The notes under the pieces were generated by a model that was given only the letters and a program-made list of their open reading frames with translations, did not search any database and was not told the origin of the DNA. Below, piece after piece: positions 7,274 to 16,696 of a DNA stretch of 64,000 nt. The position numbers were made by a program, and so were the translations under genes. The stretch spans positions 310,001-374,000 of the forward strand of contig NZ_FNKQ01000002.1 of NCBI RefSeq assembly GCF_900100875.1, read 5' to 3'. The DNA is from Halopelagius longus. GTDB taxonomy: Archaea; Halobacteriota; Halobacteria; Halobacteriales; Haloferacaceae. Each line of letters begins with the position of its first letter. Position 1 is the first letter of the stretch.

Positions 7274-9754
7274 TTACGTTCCCGACGAACCCCCTTCGCT
7301 GTCCTTCTTCTTCTCGTCGTGACCGTTCTTCCTGCCGGTCGTGCTATTGTCTTCGATCGGAATGTTCTCCTCGCCGTCGAGCCCGTGCCAGACGCCGTTA
7401 TCGCCGACGATATCGGCGCGGCCTCGGTCGTTGTCGACGAACAGTCGGACGATCGACGCCGGTCCGACCTCGAGTGTCACCGTGCCGTCGCCGGCGACGT
7501 CTTCGACCGCGTGCTCGACCGCGTGGTTCGTCGGTTCGTCCCACGAGGACGGTAGCTCGTGGGGCAGCGGACGTTCCGCGGTGGCCGGTTTGAGCTGGAC
7601 GATTTCGACCGACGCGTCGGCGTACCGGTCGCCCAGTTCGACCGTCACCTCGCTCGACGCGCGGAGGTTGCGGTTGGTCAGGAACACGGCCAGTTCCTTT
7701 CCGCGTCGGTTCTGCATCGCGGCGGCGTCGACGTACGAGACGTCGTCCATCGGACCGACCCGCGGTCCGGTGTCGGGGAGGTCACGGCTAGCGCCGCTCG
7801 TGGCGACGTCGACGGCGTGCCACTCGGCGTCGAGTTCGAAGACGGCGGAGTACAGTCCGGTCACGGAGCCGTCGGGACGGAGGGGATTCGGGTCCGGCGG
7901 ATGATCGACCGTTTTCATCGGAACCCACGACTTGATCGGAACCCACGTCTGTGCGGCCCACTTGACGGTATCGGTCTCCCGAATGCACGCGTTGAGGACG
8001 CCCGCGACGTAGGAGGCGCCGGGCATCGTCTCCGGACCCGGATACGGCGCGCCGTCAGCGACGGTCGGGAAGATTCCGACTTCGCTGAGGTTGACGTAGA
8101 AGTCGTCGCCGTAGCCGTGTTCGTCGGCGAGCGCTCCGAGCTCGCCGAGTTGTTCGCCCAACTGGGTCGCGGCCATCACGATCACTTCGCTGTAGTCCCA
8201 GTCGTCGGCGTCGTGTTCGTCTTTCCACGCTTCGACGTCCTCGGCGCTGTCTAAGCCCCACTGGTAGCGGTGGATGTTCAGCCCGTCGAGCTGATCGGGC
8301 GACAGTTCGTCCAACAGCGTTTCGTTCCACGGGTTGTCGTTGTGTTCGGCCTCGGCCGGGTCCCAGCCGCTCGCGATGATCGTGATCGAATCGTCGACCT
8401 CGCGCATCGCCGCGGCGTACTCGTCGAAGCCGATCCGCTCGTCGGAGCCGGTGGCGTACTCCGAAGCGTCGGACGTATGACCGAACTGCCAGTCGCCCCA
8501 GACCTCGTTTCCGACGCCCCAGTGTTCGACGTTCCAGGCGTCAGTGAAGCCGTGTTCGGCCCGTAACGCCCCCAGCTCGGTGTCGGTCGAGCCGTTGACG
8601 TACTCGACCCAGTCGGCGGCGTCCTCGGGGAGGATCTGCCGTTCTTGGCCCCACTCCGGCGCGTTGTCGTGCCAGCCGATCGTGATTTCGGGAACGAGGT
8701 CGGCCACCTCGCAGAGTTCGAGGTACTCGGCGGTCCCGAAGAAGTTCGGCTGCATCCCCTGCCAGGCGTGATTGAACCGAGGCGTCCGCTCCTCGAGCGG
8801 GCCGATCCCGTCGCGCCAGTTGTACTGGCTGGTGACGTTGCCGCCGGGCCACTTCAGCCACGTGCCGTTTTGGTCTTCGAGGAGTTCGATCGTGAGCGGG
8901 TTGAACTTGCCGTTGACGGCGTCGTCGGCGGCGAGTTCGATGAAGTCGATGTCGAAGTGTCCCTCACCCTCGGCCGTGAACTCCACGGCGTACTGGCCGT
9001 ACGGCGTCTCGACGTCGGCGACGGCGCCGCCCACGTATTCGTCGCCGCTCTTCTCCTCGAGTTCGAGCGTCGGCTCGTGGCGCGTCCACTCGCCGGTGAC
9101 GTCCACCTCCGTCGAAGCGAGGACGTCGCCCTCGAGCGTCGTGATCGAGGCCGCGACGGCGTCTACGTCGCCGCGCACCGAGAAGCCGAGGTCGTAGCCC
9201 AGCGTCCGGTAGTCCGGCAGGACGATTCGCTGTTTGATACCGCCGGTCGAGCCGTCATCGACGGCGATGCGCTCGTAGCCGACCGCCCCGTGGGAGGCCG
9301 ACCCGCCTGCGACGCGCTCGCCGTCGGTCCGGTGTTCGAGGCTCACTCCGGTCTCTCCCACCGGCTCCCACGGGTACGGGAGCGTGTCGTGACGCTCGAC
9401 CTCGTAGAACGTATCGACCTCGTTCGCGTCGAACCACTCGTCGGGCGTCCGCCAGAACGTCGGGTTCATCACGTGCAGCGAGTAGACGCCCGGATAGATC
9501 GTCGCGTCGCCGTAGTGTTCGTTCAGACGGCCGAACAACGTATCGGGGACCGCATCCGCCGACCGAGCGTCGGTATCGACGGTCACCGTGTTCTCGACCG
9601 CGTCCCCTGACGTCGCCGACACGAGGCCGGACCCTAGCCCGACCGCCGACCCGGCGACCAGCATCGATTGTGCCGCGAGAACCTGTCGCCGAGAAACGCC
9701 GTTTCCGTCCGTCTCACTGTCTACGTCGTCGTCGTTCGTTGGATCTACCGTCAT
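7274..9754 (-). CDS. Secreted GH51-type alpha-L-arabinofuranosidase
   Basis: This 826-residue protein has a Tat-type signal (SRRQVL at 21-26, then a hydrophobic stretch to about residue 46), so it is probably exported folded. A beta-rich carbohydrate-binding-like segment spans about 120-275. The catalytic barrel follows, with WPGGN and YNWRDGIGP at 302-319, GVGNEVWG at 413-420 (Glu417, predicted acid/base) and LSEVG at 557-561 (Glu558, predicted nucleophile). A C-terminal beta-sandwich and an acidic, lysine-containing tail end the protein. This arrangement fits family GH51, which releases arabinofuranose from plant polysaccharides. No sugar transporter or arabinose pathway gene is adjacent. 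It stands alone between tRNA-remnant repeats, which suggests acquisition by transfer. Confidence 0.82.
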   Translation of the reverse strand: MTVDPTNDDDVDSETDGNGVSRRQVLAAQSMLVAGSAVGLGSGLVSATSGDAVENTVTVDTDARSADAVPDTLFGRLNEHYGDATIYPGVYSLHVMNPTFWRTPDEWFDANEVDTFYEVERHDTLPYPWEPVGETGVSLEHRTDGERVAGGSASHGAVGYERIAVDDGSTGGIKQRIVLPDYRTLGYDLGFSVRGDVDAVAASITTLEGDVLASTEVDVTGEWTRHEPTLELEEKSGDEYVGGAVADVETPYGQYAVEFTAEGEGHFDIDFIELAADDAVNGKFNPLTIELLEDQNGTWLKWPGGNVTSQYNWRDGIGPLEERTPRFNHAWQGMQPNFFGTAEYLELCEVADLVPEITIGWHDNAPEWGQERQILPEDAADWVEYVNGSTDTELGALRAEHGFTDAWNVEHWGVGNEVWGDWQFGHTSDASEYATGSDERIGFDEYAAAMREVDDSITIIASGWDPAEAEHNDNPWNETLLDELSPDQLDGLNIHRYQWGLDSAEDVEAWKDEHDADDWDYSEVIVMAATQLGEQLGELGALADEHGYGDDFYVNLSEVGIFPTVADGAPYPGPETMPGASYVAGVLNACIRETDTVKWAAQTWVPIKSWVPMKTVDHPPDPNPLRPDGSVTGLYSAVFELDAEWHAVDVATSGASRDLPDTGPRVGPMDDVSYVDAAAMQNRRGKELAVFLTNRNLRASSEVTVELGDRYADASVEIVQLKPATAERPLPHELPSSWDEPTNHAVEHAVEDVAGDGTVTLEVGPASIVRLFVDNDRGRADIVGDNGVWHGLDGEENIPIEDNSTTGRKNGHDEKKKDSEGGSSGT

Positions 9755-9830
9755 CCACCGGCGAATAGATCATTATAGTACTAAATGATTACTAGATGTC
9801 ATAAAAGACGAATACGAGACCGGAGCCTTC

Positions 9831-9879
9831 CTGCGACGAACGAAGTGAGGGGCGGAAGATGTGCCGCGACGGATTCGAA
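9831..9879 (+). repeat. Second copy of the tRNA-downstream repeat
   Basis: The first 20 bases (9831-9850) are identical to 6956-6975, directly after the tRNA, and the next 29 differ at about six positions from 6976-7004. Both copies are in the same orientation and bracket the GH51 gene. They read as duplicated attachment-site flank. The surrounding interval 9755-10075 has no gene. Confidence 0.7.
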
Positions 9880-9910
9880 TCGAGGAGCGAGCGGTAGCGA
9901 GCGACCGAGG

Positions 9911-9947
9911 TTCGAACTCTGAAGCGCTCATCATTCTGCGAGGAACG
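9911..9947 (+). repeat. Degenerate tRNA-Arg 3' end with its downstream flank
   Basis: This segment matches 6931-6967 (tRNA T-loop to 17 bases beyond the gene) at 31 of 37 positions by my alignment, including an unbroken TCATCATTCTGCGA-like block beyond the acceptor stem. It is in the same orientation as the tRNA. With the copy at 7046 it suggests at least two past recombination events at this tRNA. Confidence 0.7.
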
Positions 9948-10075
9948 GACGTGATGCGTCAAAATTGGGCCAACGGCGTGCGCCCTGACGAGGGAAGCCC
10001 GCACAGCGGAGCGAGCAGGAATCTTCGGCGTGGAATCGAGAATATACGCACGATGGTGGATTCCGTTCTGGCTCG

Positions 10076-11467
10076 TTATGATTTGGAGACTCGCATTCGG
10101 ATATCCTCAGCGGGCCGCAGCGTCGTCGCCATGTCTAATTCGGGCTCGGGGTCGGACAGGAGTTCGAACTCGACCGACTGTGCGACGATTGCGAGAACTA
10201 TTTTCAACTCCAGCATCGCGAACCGCATCCCGATACAGTGGCGCGGTCCGCCGCCGAACGGGAAGTACGCGTAATCCGGCAGTGAATCCTCGAATCCTTC
10301 GGTCCAGCGGCTGGGATCGAAGCTCTCGGGGGCGTCGTACCAACGCTCGTCGGTGTGAACGTAGAACGGAGGGAGGGTGAGCCTCGTTCCCTTTGGAATT
10401 CTGTATCCACCGAGTTCGGTGTCTTCCGTGGCTTTTCGTAAGAGAATGAACGCTGGCGGGTACAACCGAAGGGACTCTTGAATCACTCGTTCGGAGTACG
10501 AGAGGTTATCGAGGTCCCCTAGTTCGGGCGCTCCCCCGCCGAGGACGGAACTGTGCTCCGCGTCGAGACGGTCACGCACTGACGGGTTCTTCGCCAGTTC
10601 GAGGAACGTGTAGGTTAGTGCCAGTGAAGTGGTCTCGTGGCCGGCGAAGAGAAACGTCACCATCTGGTCGCGGATCTCCGTCTCGGACATGACGTTCCCG
10701 TCGTCGTCCTCGGCGGTCAACAGTAGCGACAGTAGGTCGTCGTACTCGTCTGCCCGTCCGCGCCGTTCGTCGATCAGCCCTTCGACGAAGGAGCGAAACT
10801 CCGAGAGGACCCGTTTGTACCTCCGGTTCTCGGGCGTCGGAATCCACATCGGGAGGAACGTCGAGACGCCGTCGATACTGCCTCGGTCGTTGAACGTCTC
10901 AGCGAATTCGGTCACGATACCGGTCTCCTCGCTCAGTTTTAGATCGAACAGTGACCGAGTCAGCACGTCGAGTGTGAGCTTCGAGAACGCTCGGTTGAGG
11001 GCTATCTCCTCGCCGTCGTCCCACTCGTTTATCATCTCGGTAGCCCCTCGTGCCATCGTATCGCCGTAGCTCCGAATCCGCTCGACCGTGAAGGCGTTCT
11101 GGATCGTCGTTCGCTGGCGGCGCCACTGTTCACCGTCGGTCAATACGAGGCCCTCCGGGGCGAACTCTCCCCCGAAATCCTCGAAACCCCACTTGGCGTA
11201 CCGGTCGTAGTCGACCATCAACACGCGTTCGATGAGTTCCGGGTGGAGGACCGTACAGAACTTCATCCCGGGGAGGCGATAGCTGACGACGTTCCCGTAC
11301 TCGCTCATCTCGTCGTAAAACCCTCTGGGGTCCCGTACGAGTGAGCGAACGTTGCCGACCACCGGGAGGCCGTCGGGACCGGGAGGCGTCTTCGAGGGGA
11401 GGTCTTCGCCGCCTCTCGGTGCTGACCCTTCGGAGGAGTCGCTGGACCCTGAGCCTATATTAGACAT
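10076..11467 (-). CDS. Cytochrome P450
   Basis: The start is taken at MSNIGSGSSD (11467), giving 463 residues; an open upstream extension lacks P450 character. Standard motifs are present: proline-rich hinge TPPGPDGLPVVG (28-39), oxygen-binding I helix AGHETT (275-280), K helix ESLR (331-334), and heme loop FGGGPRHCIG (404-413) with axial ligand Cys411. There is no membrane anchor, so it should be cytoplasmic. It resembles the haloarchaeal/bacterial CYP type that acts on lipids or terpenoids, but the substrate cannot be deduced. No ferredoxin or reductase gene is adjacent. It stands alone between the repeat zone and a pseudogene. Confidence 0.92.
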   Translation of the reverse strand: MSNIGSGSSDSSEGSAPRGGEDLPSKTPPGPDGLPVVGNVRSLVRDPRGFYDEMSEYGNVVSYRLPGMKFCTVLHPELIERVLMVDYDRYAKWGFEDFGGEFAPEGLVLTDGEQWRRQRTTIQNAFTVERIRSYGDTMARGATEMINEWDDGEEIALNRAFSKLTLDVLTRSLFDLKLSEETGIVTEFAETFNDRGSIDGVSTFLPMWIPTPENRRYKRVLSEFRSFVEGLIDERRGRADEYDDLLSLLLTAEDDDGNVMSETEIRDQMVTFLFAGHETTSLALTYTFLELAKNPSVRDRLDAEHSSVLGGGAPELGDLDNLSYSERVIQESLRLYPPAFILLRKATEDTELGGYRIPKGTRLTLPPFYVHTDERWYDAPESFDPSRWTEGFEDSLPDYAYFPFGGGPRHCIGMRFAMLELKIVLAIVAQSVEFELLSDPEPELDMATTLRPAEDIRMRVSKS

Positions 11468-11677
11468 AGTAGAATAGTGGCCTTCCGAGTGAACAGAGGT
11501 TTCCCCGATACACTTCGCCTGTTTAAATACCCAGAGCGGAATATCGCACGACTTGCGGTGCGTTACTTGTACGACAGACTGAACCAGTCCACGTGGATGC
11601 GGCATCCGATGTGAAATTTCCTCACCGCTTCGGAGATAACGAACCGAGCAGAACTGTACGCGTAGAATCTATCTCGG

Positions 11678-12203
11678 GAGGACGTGCAGTTCGCCCTGTT
11701 CTACGTCGACGGCGATATCGACGCCTATCGCGGCCGTATCGACGAAGTCGACCCGGTCCGGTGGTGCGAGCTCACTCCGATCAAGGAGAACGAGTTTTAT
11801 TCGTGCGTCTGTCAGAAGTACACCGAGTGAGAGACGGCGTTCTTTCGGGCGTTCGCCGATCTGAGCCTCGTCGTTCTTCCTCTCCTCGTGTACAGCGCCG
11901 AGGGGTGGCTCGACGTGACTGCTGTCGGGAGAGACGAGGCGCAGACGAAGCTGGTCGACACGCTTGAGCGACGCGCGAGCATCGAAGTGGACGTTCGAGA
12001 AATCGGCACGACCGCCGAATAGGGACGGTGACGGGGTGCTTGACGGAGCGCCAGTTCGAGGCGATCAAACCCCCGACCGAGATAGGGTAGTACTCGGTAC
12101 CGCGCCGGGCGGCGTTGTCGGCCGTCGCGGCGGAACTCGGGGCCGCCCACTCGACTACTTCGGAGCTACCGCGGCGTGGAGAATCGAGCCCGATGTTTCG
12201 AGT
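11678..12203 (+). pseudogene. Broken Bat/HTH-10 family transcriptional regulator
   Basis: Reading from 11678 gives EDVQFALFYVDGDIDAYRGR, continuing to VCQKYTE, then an in-frame TGA. The same frame resumes with ETAFFRAFADLSLVVLPLLV through to IGTTAE and a TAG. After a frame change, TTG at 12040 opens LTERQFEAIKPPTEIG, stop, then YSVPRRAALSAVAAELGAAH and ELPRRGE. This is the C-terminal HTH-10 domain of bacterioopsin-activator-like regulators, where intact proteins read LTDRQxEAL...GYYEVPR...VAAELGV. At least three stops and one frameshift, with no intact N-terminus, show that the gene is dead. The preceding interval 11468-11677 holds nothing else I can support. Confidence 0.85.
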
Positions 12204-12466
12204 GATCGATTCCTCCGACTCGTTCCGTGGCGTAACCGATGTCGCCCGAGACTCTCGAGTGGTGGTGCGTGCGTTACCGAAATGACGGTTGATACTCCCG
12301 CGGCGAGTCACGGGTACTATTCATGACACGATATCCGACAAAAATTCGGCGCTGAGTGCGCGCTGTGTGTACAGTCGGTCGACACCGGTCGCTACAGGAC
12401 GGAGCGAACTACATCACACCGACCGGCATCCGAATCCCTAAATGATAGAAAACAGTGAAATTAGCT

Positions 12467-13624
12467 ATGGGGGAGAGTCGAATGCGGAGGACGCCGTCGC
12501 GTATCATCGCGGCTCTCGGCGCGTTGTTGTTTCTCTCGGCCGTCATCCACCACTCGTTCGAGATTCTTCGCATCGACGAATTCGTCGGTCCGATAGCCGC
12601 ACTTCTCGTGGACGGTCTCCCCGCACTCGGCATCGTCTACGCGGGATACTGGCTCTCGAAGACGGATCTCACAGAAGAGAACCAGCGGACGGTCGTTACG
12701 TGGTGTCTCATCGGCCTCGCCCTCTTCGTCACCGTGATCGGATTGACCCTCCTCATCCGCTGGATCGAGGACCGGACCGTAATCGAACCCCAGTTTACCC
12801 TCCTGATCGCCGCCAACGTGGGTAGCCTCGCCGGGTTCACCGCCGGCTATTACAAAGCCCGAATGGAGTTGGAAGCCAGACAAGCACGGAGAGCAAAGCG
12901 GGAACTGGAGGAGGTAAACCGCCGACTCGAAGCGTCGAACGAGCGTCTCGACCAGTTCGCGTACGTCCTCTCCCACGACCTGCGGGAGCCGCTACGTATG
13001 GTGTCCAACTACCTCCAGCTGCTTGAGGATCGTTACGCGGACGACTTAGACGAGGACGCCCGGGAGTTCGTCGCCTTCGCTGACGACGGTGCCGACCGAA
13101 TGCGGTCGATGATCGACAGTCTGCTCGAATACTCCCGTATCAGCACGCGTGGCAACCCACTGGAGCAGACCGACGCCGACGCGGTTCTCGACGACGCCCT
13201 CACCGACCTCCAACTGCGGATAGCGGAGACCGATGCGAGAGTTACGGCCGACGACCTGCCGACAGTGCGTGCGGATCCGGACCAACTCGCGCAGGTGTTC
13301 CGCAACCTTCTCACGAACGCGCTTCGGCACAGCGGGGATGAGCCCCCGCGAGTTCACATCGGAGTGGAACGTCTGGAAGACGCGTGGCGGTTCTCGGTCC
13401 GCGACGAAGGAGTCGGCATCGATCCGGAGTCTCAAGACCGGATTTTCCAGATGTTCGAGCAAGCCGACGGCGAGGAAGGGAACACGGGCGCAGGTGGCGT
13501 CGGACTGGCCATCTGCGAGCGCATCGTCGACCGTCACGGCGGTGACATCTGGGTCGAGTCCGAACCCGGTGAGTGGACGACGTTCTCGTTTACGCTTCCC
13601 GGGGCTCACGACGGTGAAGGGTAA
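12467..13624 (+). CDS. Membrane-anchored sensor histidine kinase
   Basis: The ATG at 12467 was preferred to an upstream GTG (12455) because a TATA-like CCTAAAT lies about 27 bp before it, fitting a leaderless transcript; the product is 385 residues. Four hydrophobic segments (about 12-32, 43-61, 78-97 and 110-130) form the N-terminal half with no PAS or GAF domain. A short coiled coil leads to the H box SHDLREPLRMV (phospho-acceptor His170), then the N box NLLTNALRHS, G1 DEGVGI and G2 GAGGVGLAI. No response regulator is adjacent, as is common for orphan haloarchaeal kinases. The stimulus is unknown; the compact membrane part suggests sensing within the bilayer. Confidence 0.88.
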   Translation: MGESRMRRTPSRIIAALGALLFLSAVIHHSFEILRIDEFVGPIAALLVDGLPALGIVYAGYWLSKTDLTEENQRTVVTWCLIGLALFVTVIGLTLLIRWIEDRTVIEPQFTLLIAANVGSLAGFTAGYYKARMELEARQARRAKRELEEVNRRLEASNERLDQFAYVLSHDLREPLRMVSNYLQLLEDRYADDLDEDAREFVAFADDGADRMRSMIDSLLEYSRISTRGNPLEQTDADAVLDDALTDLQLRIAETDARVTADDLPTVRADPDQLAQVFRNLLTNALRHSGDEPPRVHIGVERLEDAWRFSVRDEGVGIDPESQDRIFQMFEQADGEEGNTGAGGVGLAICERIVDRHGGDIWVESEPGEWTTFSFTLPGAHDGEG

Positions 13625-13710
13625 CCGCTTGCTGTGAAATTCCGGAGCCGAACCCGAGCCTGCAGCGCCTCTGCTCCTTCGCCGAACGAGGCGCTAAGAC
13701 GTTCTCCTTC

Positions 13711-14346
13711 TCACTCCCCTAGCGGATTCTCCAACGCCTCCGCTATCGGTTCGTCGCCGGAGCCGAGTTCGAACGTCTTCCCGTGCGTGCTTTCGGCCGT
13801 GAGCGACGCGGCGAGCGTTCGAGCCACGTCCTCGCGCGGAATCTCCGCGCTCTCGCGGTCGATCGTCTCCCCGACTTCGACCCGTCCGGTTCCCTCGTCG
13901 TTCGTCAGAGGGCCGGGGCGGACGATAGTGTACGTCAGGTCGCTGTCGCGGAGGTACTCGTCGGCTTCGGCCTTCGCGCGCAGGTACTCCCGGAGCGCTT
14001 CGGGACTGTTCTCGGGTTGGTCGGCGTTGATGGAACTCAACATCACGAACCGCTCTGCGCCCTCCGCTTCCGCGGCGTCGACGATGTTCATCGCGCCGTC
14101 GCGGTCGACGCCCCACACGTCGTCGCCGCCGGACCCCGCGGCGAAGATAACCGCGTCGCGCCCTTCGACGGCGTGGGTCACGTCCTCGGTCAGGTCGGCG
14201 ACGACCGGTTCGGCGCCGAGCGATTCGATGTCTTCGACCTGCGCCTCCTCGCGGACCATCCCGTAGGCGTCGTGGTCGCTCTCGGCGAGGACTCTCGTCA
14301 GATGTTGCCCCACCTGCCCGTGCGACCCTGCGACGAGCACGTTCAT
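13711..14346 (-). CDS. Atypical SDR / NAD(P)-binding oxidoreductase
   Basis: This 211-residue Rossmann protein starts MNVLVAGSHGQVGQHL, the GxxGxxG nucleotide-binding loop of extended or atypical short-chain dehydrogenases (NmrA-like). ADLTED and VIFAAGSGG mark the next cofactor-contacting strands. YLRAKAEAD contains the Tyr-x3-Lys pair, and IVRPGPLTN follows as in SDR a5 proteins. It should be a soluble NAD(P)H-dependent reductase or redox-sensing protein. The substrate cannot be told. It lies on the same strand as, and about 130 bp downstream of, the methyltransferase gene. Confidence 0.85.
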   Translation of the reverse strand: MNVLVAGSHGQVGQHLTRVLAESDHDAYGMVREEAQVEDIESLGAEPVVADLTEDVTHAVEGRDAVIFAAGSGGDDVWGVDRDGAMNIVDAAEAEGAERFVMLSSINADQPENSPEALREYLRAKAEADEYLRDSDLTYTIVRPGPLTNDEGTGRVEVGETIDRESAEIPREDVARTLAASLTAESTHGKTFELGSGDEPIAEALENPLGE

Positions 14347-14480
14347 ACTCCGGAATTCGACCGGAGTTCCGAAGAACCTGTTGCCCGGTCACGCGCCGGG
14401 TCGTAACCGCTCTCGACCCGTCCGTCTCCCGCGTTCGGCGAGCGCAGTCCGGCGTTCGGCAGATTGCCGACGGCTCTCCC

Positions 14481-15137
14481 CTACCGCGGGCGCGCCTCTA
14501 TCGTGGTGATGATTCCGAAGATGGCGGTGTCGGACCGGACGACGGGCAGATCCGCCGCCGCGACGAGTTCCAACGGCTCTTGGGTCCACCGACAGCCCAT
14601 CTTCCGGTAGTGGGCGTCGGCGCGCCACTCTTGGAAGCGCGCGAACGGCCCGAAGTCGCTCTTGCCGTGTTCGACGAGCAGAATCCGCCCGGAGGGCTTA
14701 CAGACGCGACTCATCTCCCGAAGCGCGGCGACGGGGTCGGGGAACGTGCAGGTCGAGAGCGACGAGACGACGGTGTCGAACTCGTCGTCGTCGAAATCGA
14801 GGTCCTGCGCGTCCATCTCGCGGAGAGTTCCGTCGCGTCCGAGTTCGTCGAGTTTCGCTCGGGCGTTCGCCAGCATCTCGGGACTGACGTCGATGCCCAC
14901 CAACTCGACGGACTCCGGCAGGTACCGGAAGTTCGCGCCCGTGCCGCAGGCCACGTCGAGAACGCGACCCTGTGCGGTGCCGAACTGCCGCCGGCGGTAC
15001 CGGCCGGTGAGAAACCGGTCGAGCCAGTCCATCCGCGCCATCCAGTCGGCGTACTCCGCGTACGACGCCCGAATCTCCTCGACGGACATCGGTCGCCGCT
15101 CCGCCGGCGCGGAGTCTGCCGGTTCGGTCGGACTCAC
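14481..15137 (-). CDS. Class I SAM-dependent methyltransferase
   Basis: The start is GTG at 15137 with GAGAGGA just upstream; the product is 218 residues. Motif I, VLDVACGTGANFRYLP, binds S-adenosylmethionine. VGIDVSPEML is the acidic post-I strand, and DTVVSSLSTCTFPDP plus a LLVEHGKSDFGP loop follow, as in UbiE/MenG-like and other small-molecule methyltransferases. The N-terminal helix SVEEIRASYAEYADWMARMD resembles the quinone or phospholipid methyltransferase group. Menaquinone modification is possible but not shown by the sequence. Confidence 0.85.
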   Translation of the reverse strand: MSPTEPADSAPAERRPMSVEEIRASYAEYADWMARMDWLDRFLTGRYRRRQFGTAQGRVLDVACGTGANFRYLPESVELVGIDVSPEMLANARAKLDELGRDGTLREMDAQDLDFDDDEFDTVVSSLSTCTFPDPVAALREMSRVCKPSGRILLVEHGKSDFGPFARFQEWRADAHYRKMGCRWTQEPLELVAAADLPVVRSDTAIFGIITTIEARPR

Positions 15138-15280
15138 GAGTGATTCCTCTCTTCCCTAAGGGGTCTACGGGCGCATAAAGATTGACGGGAAGTTGACAGA
15201 CGTTCACGTTTCGGCGGTCGTTCCGCGGGGCGGAGACGACGAGACGCGCGAACGGGGCGCCTCAAGGGTGACGGCGTCGG

Positions 15281-16696
15281 TTAGAGGAACGGAAGGATTC
15301 TCGCCACCACCGGAAGGACGCTCGACAGCACCACCGTCACGACGAGCCCGGTGAGGGAGATAATCGTCGTGAGGGCGGTCCACGTCCGGAGCGTCTCGCC
15401 GATGGTGAGGCCGCCGATCTCCTTGACCAGCCAGAACCCGGAGTCGTTGTACCACGAGAAGATGTTCCCGCCGGCCCCGATGGCCATCACGAGGAACGCC
15501 GGGTGCACGTCCAGTTGCGACACCTGCGGAGCCATGATGCCGGCGGTGGTGAGCATCGCCGCCGTCGCCGACCCCTGCGCGATGCGCACGATGGCGGCGA
15601 TGAGCCACGCGCTGACTATCAGCGGGATGCCGATGCCCGCGAGGACGCCGGTGATGTAGTCGCCGATGCCGGACGCCGCCAGCAGCGCGCCGAACGCGCC
15701 ACCCGCGGCGGTAATCGCGGCGATGTTGCCACCGCTTCGCAGCGCCTCGGTCAGCTCCTCGGTCCACTCCTCGCGGTCCAAGTCGTTGTGACGGTAGTAC
15801 GTGTGCGCGGCCGCCATCGCCGCGATGGTGAGCGCCACGTTCTTGTTGCCGATGAATTGGACGTACGGCCGAATCGCCTCCAGCGTCGGGAGCACGTCCC
15901 GGAAGGAGTTGACGAACGTCAGCGCGCCGACCAGCACGACGGCGAGCAGAATCGGAAGCAGCGACTCGAACATGCCCGGAAGCGAACTCGTGTTCCGGTT
16001 GGCCAGCTCCTCCAGTTCCTCCGTCGTCGTCGCCATCGTGTCGCGGAGGGGGATGTCGAGCCGCCTGTTTATCCAGCGCCCGTACACGATGCCGGCCAGA
16101 AACGCCGCCGGAAGGGCGGTGGCGACGCCGACGAGAATCGTCATCCCGAGGTTGACGCCGATTTCGGCCGCCACCGCGAGGGGGCCCGGCGTCGGCGGGA
16201 CGAACACGTGCGTCGTCGCCGCGCCCGCGCCGACCACGACGATGAACAGGGTGTAGTCGCGGCCGACCCGAGCGCGCATCGACCGCGCGAGGGGTGCCAT
16301 CAGGTAGAATACGCTGTCGAAGAAGACGGGGACCGCGAGCACGGTACTGCTCCCCCAGAGGGCGATGTCGGAGTTCTCCCGACCGAGTGCGCTCTGGAAC
16401 CCGCGGACGACGCGCTGGGCGGACCCGCTTTCGAGCATCGACTTTCCGATTATCGCGGCCATCAGAATCGGTATGCCGATGCCGGCCATGTTCTCGCCGA
16501 ACGCGGCGGCGACTCGGCTGGCGGCGTCGGCCCACGCGAAGTCGGGCACGAACACCGCGTTGATGATGCCGACGAAGAACGCGGCGATGATTAGCCCGAC
16601 GAACGCCGGGAGGTCCCACACGACCAACAGTAGTATGACCGCCGCCAACGCCAGGATGAACGTCAACAGCGGACTGTGTGCAAACTCTATTGCCAT
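15281..16696 (-). CDS. GntP family gluconate-type permease
   Basis: The start is MAIEFAHSP at 16696 (471 residues). There are about twelve to fourteen membrane segments. A GntP signature region includes FVPPTPGPLAVAAEIGVNLG, and GSATAAMLTTAGIMAPQ and GNIFSWYNDSGFWLVKEIGG lie near the C-terminus. This family imports gluconate or related sugar acids with protons. No gluconate kinase or dehydratase lies nearby, so the substrate is open. A TATA-like AATTATACTT about 40 bp before the start on the minus strand fits a promoter in the AT-rich divergent region. Confidence 0.88.
   Translation of the reverse strand: MAIEFAHSPLLTFILALAAVILLLVVWDLPAFVGLIIAAFFVGIINAVFVPDFAWADAASRVAAAFGENMAGIGIPILMAAIIGKSMLESGSAQRVVRGFQSALGRENSDIALWGSSTVLAVPVFFDSVFYLMAPLARSMRARVGRDYTLFIVVVGAGAATTHVFVPPTPGPLAVAAEIGVNLGMTILVGVATALPAAFLAGIVYGRWINRRLDIPLRDTMATTTEELEELANRNTSSLPGMFESLLPILLAVVLVGALTFVNSFRDVLPTLEAIRPYVQFIGNKNVALTIAAMAAAHTYYRHNDLDREEWTEELTEALRSGGNIAAITAAGGAFGALLAASGIGDYITGVLAGIGIPLIVSAWLIAAIVRIAQGSATAAMLTTAGIMAPQVSQLDVHPAFLVMAIGAGGNIFSWYNDSGFWLVKEIGGLTIGETLRTWTALTTIISLTGLVVTVVLSSVLPVVARILPFL

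Noticed and set aside
11468-11605. 46-codon extension of the P450
   Set aside because: It lacks P450 homology. The MSNIGS start at 11467 leaves a normal-length enzyme.
11593-11967. 124-codon + strand frame over the regulator remnant
   Set aside because: It is arginine-rich and in a different frame from the readable Bat/HTH-10 sequence, so it is a shadow of the pseudogene.
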